Shown here in pieces: positions 60,166-64,000 of a stretch of DNA of 64,000 bases. Each line of letters begins with the position of its first letter. The stretch's first letter is position 1. The DNA is from Villigracilis sp024434165. GTDB taxonomy: Bacteria > Chloroflexota > Anaerolineae > Anaerolineales > Villigracilaceae. The notes beneath the pieces are model-generated. The model did not search any database and was not told the DNA's origin. It worked only from the letters and a program-made list of their open reading frames with translations. The DNA lies in contig SZPK01000015.1 in NCBI GenBank assembly GCA_030263665.1, positions 1-64,000 on the forward strand, given 5' to 3'. A program made the translations under genes and the position numbers.

Positions 60166-62226
60166 TTACCGCAGCACAAACGCATCCTGCTTCTCGTCGT
60201 ACGCGAGGATCAACGCCCTGCCCTTTTCAAAATTCACCTCGCCCGAATACGACAGCCGATAATCGTTCGCATCGTCCTTGATCCATACTTCCACCTGATG
60301 GACGCCCGGCGCGATTTCCAAAAATTCCAGCGCCGAGATGCGCCCGTTGCCGCTGATGCCCGAAGGCTTATAGGTTTCATTCAGGATCGTTTCGCCGTCC
60401 ATCACCACGCGCACGCTGACGGGGAAATGCACGCCGCCGAAGATCTGCACGGGGTCCGCCCCTTCGGGCAGGGTCACGCCTTCGGGAATCGCCGCCGCTT
60501 CGACCTTGCCTTTCGCATCCACCGCCACCCGCAGGGCGCTTTGCTCCGCCGCCCGCATACCCGCCGAAATATCCAGCGGCAGCGCCAACGCGAACAGCCC
60601 CAACAGCAGCAGGGTTCCAGCCGCTCCGCTCACCAGCGACGGGATGAATTTGTTTCTCTCCTTCACAGGAGGCAGAGCAGGCGGGCGCTTTCCATTTTGC
60701 AGTTCCGGCTTGTGCAGGTCGTTCAAAAACCCTTCCACGCTCTTCGCATCGCCCGGCGTGACCTCGAGCCAGTGCAGACCGGGCTTCACCAGCGCGGGGC
60801 GCAGGTGCAAACGATTCAAGATCCAATGTGCATCTTCGCGGTTGAGGCTGTCGTCGTACGGCTGTGAAAGAATGACGATATCGCGCGCGCCGTCCTGATG
60901 AAGCGACTTGATCCACTCGATGTTGACCGCGCCCGCCGAAGGAATCACCGCCGTGACCACGCGCGCCGCCCCATCCTCACCCCAGGCGGATACTGCAACT
61001 GGAGAACCATCCTTGCTGACGGTTAACCGGGCGGGCAGGCTCCCCAGCGCTTCATCACGCTGGCTTGCGAAGAGGATGGTAACGGCGTTCCCCTCGCTCT
61101 TCTCGCGGTGCAGCGCGCCCTTCACCGCATTGAAGACCTGCTCCCCGCTGTAGCCGCCCTTCAATGCAATCGCATCGGTGGGACACGCCCCCACGCAGAT
61201 GCCGCATCCCGTGCATTGTGCGGCGTTGATGACGGCGAGTTTGCGATAACCCGTCTCGTCGTCGCGGTCCACCATGCGGATGGCGTCGTACGGACATTCG
61301 GCGTAGCAAATGTTACAGCCAGTGCAAGCCGGGTCGGTAACAGCGGCAGGCCCGAGGTCCCGCCCCGAGGCGAGCCAGGGGAGCAGGAACAAACTTCCGC
61401 CAAGCAGAATTGCCAGTCCCCAGAAAATCAGGTTTCCCCACTGGTCAATCACCGGAAGGAAGCCGAGATAATACGCATCCATCGGCACGGATTGGACGAG
61501 GGTGGAAAGGTCTGCCTGCGCAAAGGATTGAACGGGCTTGATGAGCGATAGAACCGTCAAACCGATGAGCGCCTGAACGCTCACCCAGCGCGGCGACCAC
61601 CAGCGCGCGCGGGAAAGGCGCAAACCGTGCAGGTAAATGCCGAGAAAACCGATGATCGGCAAAAAGACGTGCAAAAAGAGAATGATGACGAAGTTGGAAA
61701 ACGTGCGCGATTCGATATCCGCCGCGACATAGGTGAGACCCGACGTGCCCGCCAGGGTCTGCATCATGTATTCGGTCATCCACTGCGCGCGCTGATCCCA
61801 GACGAGCCAGTAGCCCATCGTCCCGGTCAGCCACACGCCCGCGAGCATGATCCAGCCGCTCGTCCACGCCAGCCAGCGCTGACCCCAAAACTTGTCGCTG
61901 AACAGCATCTTGAAGATGTGCAGGAGGATGAGCAGGATCATCGCGTCGCTGGCGTAGCGGTGGATGCTGCGCATGAGCGAGCCGAACCAGTTGGAGTCGA
62001 TTCTTTCGACGGTGGCGTAGGCAACATCCAGCCCCGGGCGGTAGAAGACGGTGAGATACACACCCGTGGCAAGCAGGACGATGAGCATGAAGATGGTCAG
62101 CGTGCCGAGGTGATAGAGCGGGTTGAAATCCGATCTGGTAAAGCGGTTGACTGCGCCTTCCATGCGCGCCCATAGTTTTTCGAGCGTGCGTAAAAGTTTG
62201 CGTTGTGCGTAGGGGTTTTGGGTCAT
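60166..62226 (-). CDS. Cytochrome b / double [4Fe-4S] ferredoxin fusion protein
   Basis: The 686-residue protein starts with a cytochrome b N-terminal domain: four core helices with haem His pairs His89/His103 and His186/His200, each spaced by 13 residues. One more helix (about 265-285) leads to two ferredoxin motifs, Cys301/304/307/311 and Cys338/341/344/348. A region like an MvhD delta domain (about 370-520, VTILFASQRDEAL, without the usual Cys), another helix (about 560-580) and a beta-rich tail follow. It would move electrons between quinone and a soluble carrier at the membrane; partners are unknown. No Rieske protein or cytochrome c is nearby. AAGGAAG precedes the ATG at 62226. Confidence 0.87.
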   Translation of the reverse strand: MTQNPYAQRKLLRTLEKLWARMEGAVNRFTRSDFNPLYHLGTLTIFMLIVLLATGVYLTVFYRPGLDVAYATVERIDSNWFGSLMRSIHRYASDAMILLILLHIFKMLFSDKFWGQRWLAWTSGWIMLAGVWLTGTMGYWLVWDQRAQWMTEYMMQTLAGTSGLTYVAADIESRTFSNFVIILFLHVFLPIIGFLGIYLHGLRLSRARWWSPRWVSVQALIGLTVLSLIKPVQSFAQADLSTLVQSVPMDAYYLGFLPVIDQWGNLIFWGLAILLGGSLFLLPWLASGRDLGPAAVTDPACTGCNICYAECPYDAIRMVDRDDETGYRKLAVINAAQCTGCGICVGACPTDAIALKGGYSGEQVFNAVKGALHREKSEGNAVTILFASQRDEALGSLPARLTVSKDGSPVAVSAWGEDGAARVVTAVIPSAGAVNIEWIKSLHQDGARDIVILSQPYDDSLNREDAHWILNRLHLRPALVKPGLHWLEVTPGDAKSVEGFLNDLHKPELQNGKRPPALPPVKERNKFIPSLVSGAAGTLLLLGLFALALPLDISAGMRAAEQSALRVAVDAKGKVEAAAIPEGVTLPEGADPVQIFGGVHFPVSVRVVMDGETILNETYKPSGISGNGRISALEFLEIAPGVHQVEVWIKDDANDYRLSYSGEVNFEKGRALILAYDEKQDAFVLR

Positions 62227-62240
62227 TGCTTCCTTTTTCA

Positions 62241-62396
62241 AACACGAAGGACACAACGGTCACGAAGGAAATATGACCGGACTGCTTCCAAAAGGTTGTG
62301 GTTCGTGTTGGGGTTGAAATTCTAAATGCGAATTTAGCGAATTGACGAATGGCGCGAATGTTCTTAGACCTTTATGTACTTCGTGTCCTTTGTGTT
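62241..62396. repeat. Inverted repeat flanking the cytochrome-ATPase gap
   Basis: AACACGAAGGACAC (62241-62254) and GTGTCCTTTGTGTT (62383-62396) are inverted with one mismatch, 128 bases apart. The right arm ends on the stop codon of the copper ATPase gene. This has the same character as the elements at 11771-11988. No gene lies inside. Confidence 0.6.
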
Positions 62397-64000
62397 CAAA
62401 GATTTTCATCCTCACCGTATAATAACGGAAACTTATTCATCTTCATTGCGTTGCTCGTGACGAAGACGCTGCTCGCCACCATTGCAAACGCGGAGAAGAC
62501 CGGCTGTAACAAACCAGCCATCGCCAGCGCCACGCCGAGCAGGTTGTAGACCACCGCCCAGCCGAGGTTTTGGCGCACGCGCTTCATGGATTCGCGCGAA
62601 AGGTCCACGAGCCAGGGAATGACTTTCAAATCATCGCGCATCAGCACAATGTCGGCGGCGGTGCGCGCCACATCGGCGCCATGATTCATCGCCAGCCCAA
62701 CCGTCGCAGCGGCAAGCGCGGGACCATCGTTGATCCCGTCGCCGACCATCGCGGCGTTTTCCGCCAGCCGCTTCATTTTCTCATCGGGCGTGAGCGCCGC
62801 CTGCACGGGAATGCCCAGCGTCTTTTGCCAGCGCCCGCCCGCACCGGCTTCATCGCCCGTCAGCACGCCGAGCTTCAGTCCGCGCGAATGCAATCGAGCG
62901 ACAACCTCTTTCGCCTCCGCGCGGACTGTCTCCCCTAGCCCCACTGCCCCGACGACATGCCCATCCCATCCGGCATAGATGACGATCAAGCCCGCCTCTT
63001 TCCACGCCTTAGCCTGTTTTTCGATTTCCTCGGATAGTTCCAACCCCTCGGCAGACATAAGACGTAAAGAGCCAATTGCAATTTGGGAATCGGTAATTGG
63101 GTAATTGGTAATTGGAGAAGTGGGTAATTTGCCCATTACACCAAGTGCGGGCAGGGCTTTGAAGGACTCGGGTTTTTGCAGTTCGATGCCCTGCGCTTTT
63201 GCATACTCCACAACCGCCTTCGCCAATGGGTGTTCCGATTCGTTTTCGATGGAGGCGATGATTTGAAGAAATTTCACTGTTGGAGTCAGCCGGTTTGCCG
63301 GCGACACTTCTGGAGTCAGTGATCTTGCTGATGACGGGAGCAAGCCTTCGGATGTCGGGAGCAAGCCTTCGGATGTCGGGAGCAAGCTCCCTGACTCCAC
63401 ATGGATTTTCTGCACTTTCATCGGCAACTGCGTCAGCGTGCCGGTTTTATCGAAGAAAATCCTTTCGACCTTTGCCAGTCGTTCGAGCGCGGCGGTGCTT
63501 CGCAGAATTGCGCCCGATTCGGCGGCGCGCTCCAAAGACAGCCACAGGGTAAGCGGCGTGGCAAGCCCCAGCGCGCAGGGACAGGCAATCAGCAGAACGG
63601 ACAACGCAACCAGCAAGCCTGTTTCGACGCCGGAAACATAATTCCAAATGAAAAAGGCAATCGCTGCCAGCGCAAGCGCGGCGGGTGTCATCCACGCCGA
63701 GAGTTTGTCCACAAGGCGTTCGAGCGGAGAGCGTGCCCACAAGGCTTCGTGTAAAAGCCTGCCGATTTGACCCGCCATTGTGGTTTCGCCCACCGCCGCA
63801 GCGATGACCTCGAAGCTGCCGTCGAGGTTGATCGTCCCCGCTTTGACCGCGTCCCCTGCGCGGCGCGGGACGGGTTTGGGTTCCCCCGTCAGGAGCGATT
63901 CGTCCACGTCGCCTTCCCCGGCGGCGATCAAACCGTCTACGGGGAAGCGGGCTCCGGGTCGAACCCGGAGGCGCATGCCCGGTTTGAGGTCGGATACGCT
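62396..64000 (-). CDS. copA: P1B-type ATPase, copper-transporting (5' end outside window)
   Basis: This is the C-terminal 534 residues of a heavy-metal ATPase; the gene continues past the right edge of the window. The segment starts in the actuator domain (VRPGARFPVDG, then DESLLTGEPKPVPR). It holds the metal-binding CPC in IACPCALGLATP, the phosphorylation site DKTGTLTQ, the N-domain SEHPLAKAV, and the hinge MVGDGINDGPALAAA. CPC with these features is typical of CopA-type Cu(I) export. Two unusual insertions are encoded in frame, after DKTGT and in the ATP-binding loop; see the repeat features. The N-terminal metal-binding domain cannot be seen. Confidence 0.88.
   Translation of the reverse strand, partial: SVSDLKPGMRLRVRPGARFPVDGLIAAGEGDVDESLLTGEPKPVPRRAGDAVKAGTINLDGSFEVIAAAVGETTMAGQIGRLLHEALWARSPLERLVDKLSAWMTPAALALAAIAFFIWNYVSGVETGLLVALSVLLIACPCALGLATPLTLWLSLERAAESGAILRSTAALERLAKVERIFFDKTGTLTQLPMKVQKIHVESGSLLPTSEGLLPTSEGLLPSSARSLTPEVSPANRLTPTVKFLQIIASIENESEHPLAKAVVEYAKAQGIELQKPESFKALPALGVMGKLPTSPITNYPITDSQIAIGSLRLMSAEGLELSEEIEKQAKAWKEAGLIVIYAGWDGHVVGAVGLGETVRAEAKEVVARLHSRGLKLGVLTGDEAGAGGRWQKTLGIPVQAALTPDEKMKRLAENAAMVGDGINDGPALAAATVGLAMNHGADVARTAADIVLMRDDLKVIPWLVDLSRESMKRVRQNLGWAVVYNLLGVALAMAGLLQPVFSAFAMVASSVFVTSNAMKMNKFPLLYGEDENL
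63080..63130 (-). repeat. AATTGG-rich repeat inside copA
   Basis: Several copies of the AATTGG/GGTAATTGG pattern lie within the coding sequence and encode the peptide LPTSPITNYPITDSQIA in the nucleotide-binding domain. The base composition differs from the surrounding GC-rich gene. It looks like a spread intergenic repeat that has entered a coding region in frame. Confidence 0.55.
63281..63399 (-). repeat. Palindromic/tandem repeat element inside copA
   Basis: TGGAGTCAG at 63281-63289 and 63311-63319 faces its reverse complement CTGACTCCA at 63391-63399. Between them a 21-base unit is repeated directly at 63335-63355 and 63356-63376, with a partial third copy. It encodes LLPTSEGLLPTSEGLLPSS within the ATPase, between DKTGT and SEHPLAKAV. 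Confidence 0.65.

Overview
The window reads as part of a GC-rich chromosome from an uncultured-type Chloroflexota bacterium, most likely Anaerolineae. This is an inference from the gene mix (PolX with a PHP domain, a transporter fused to HEAT repeats and a cyclic-nucleotide-binding-like domain, Pro/Thr-rich surface linkers, a cytochrome b-ferredoxin fusion) and from the absence of outer-membrane polysaccharide export genes. No rRNA, tRNA, CRISPR array, transposase or phage gene was seen. Gene starts below are those best supported by a ribosome binding site or by family alignment; several are shorter than the longest open frame.

Region 1 (1-12.7 kb) is mostly housekeeping. It holds a PolX-family protein whose third catalytic Asp is replaced, a small unknown gene, a DUF1232 membrane protein, a ferritin and an AAC(6')-like acetyltransferase. 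A sensor histidine kinase is coupled to a surface-anchored Pro/Thr-rich protein, followed by RadC. A leftward operon encodes an AEC permease, a membrane-anchored MA-type metallopeptidase and an acylphosphatase. MiaB and a cysteine-poor family-4-like uracil-DNA glycosylase follow. The intergenic stretches carry dispersed inverted repeats.

Region 2 (12.7-22.9 kb) begins with a YfcC/DcuC-type carrier. Next is a tight leftward four-gene cassette: solute-binding lipoprotein, SAM methyltransferase, Cache-HAMP protein with no output domain, and a 1189-residue MFS-HEAT-cNBD fusion. A divergent OmpR-type response regulator follows. The cassette looks like an uncharacterised sensing or transport unit.

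Region 3 (22.9-59.5 kb) is one large rightward surface-polysaccharide locus. It starts with a chain-length/BY-kinase-like protein lacking the Walker A Lys and an initiating sugar-phosphate transferase. It contains a dehydrogenase/acyltransferase/aminotransferase triad, an O-antigen-ligase/polymerase-like protein, a sugar formyltransferase, a CDP-sugar module (rfbF, rfbG, an RfbC-like epimerase, an aminotransferase), a Wzx-type flippase, five glycosyltransferases and a GDP-mannose dehydrogenase (AlgD type). Decoration genes are unusually numerous: two sulfotransferases, two FemAB-like acyltransferases, three methyltransferases, a MiaB-like radical SAM protein without TRAM, an ATP-grasp ligase, a phosphodiesterase-superfamily protein and a deacetylase. 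Two paralogous secreted beta-helix proteins close the locus on the opposite strand.

Region 4 (59.6-64 kb) contains a small secreted membrane-anchored protein, a cytochrome b/2x[4Fe-4S] fusion and the C-terminal part of a copper-type P1B ATPase. Two repetitive DNA segments sit in frame within the ATPase coding sequence.
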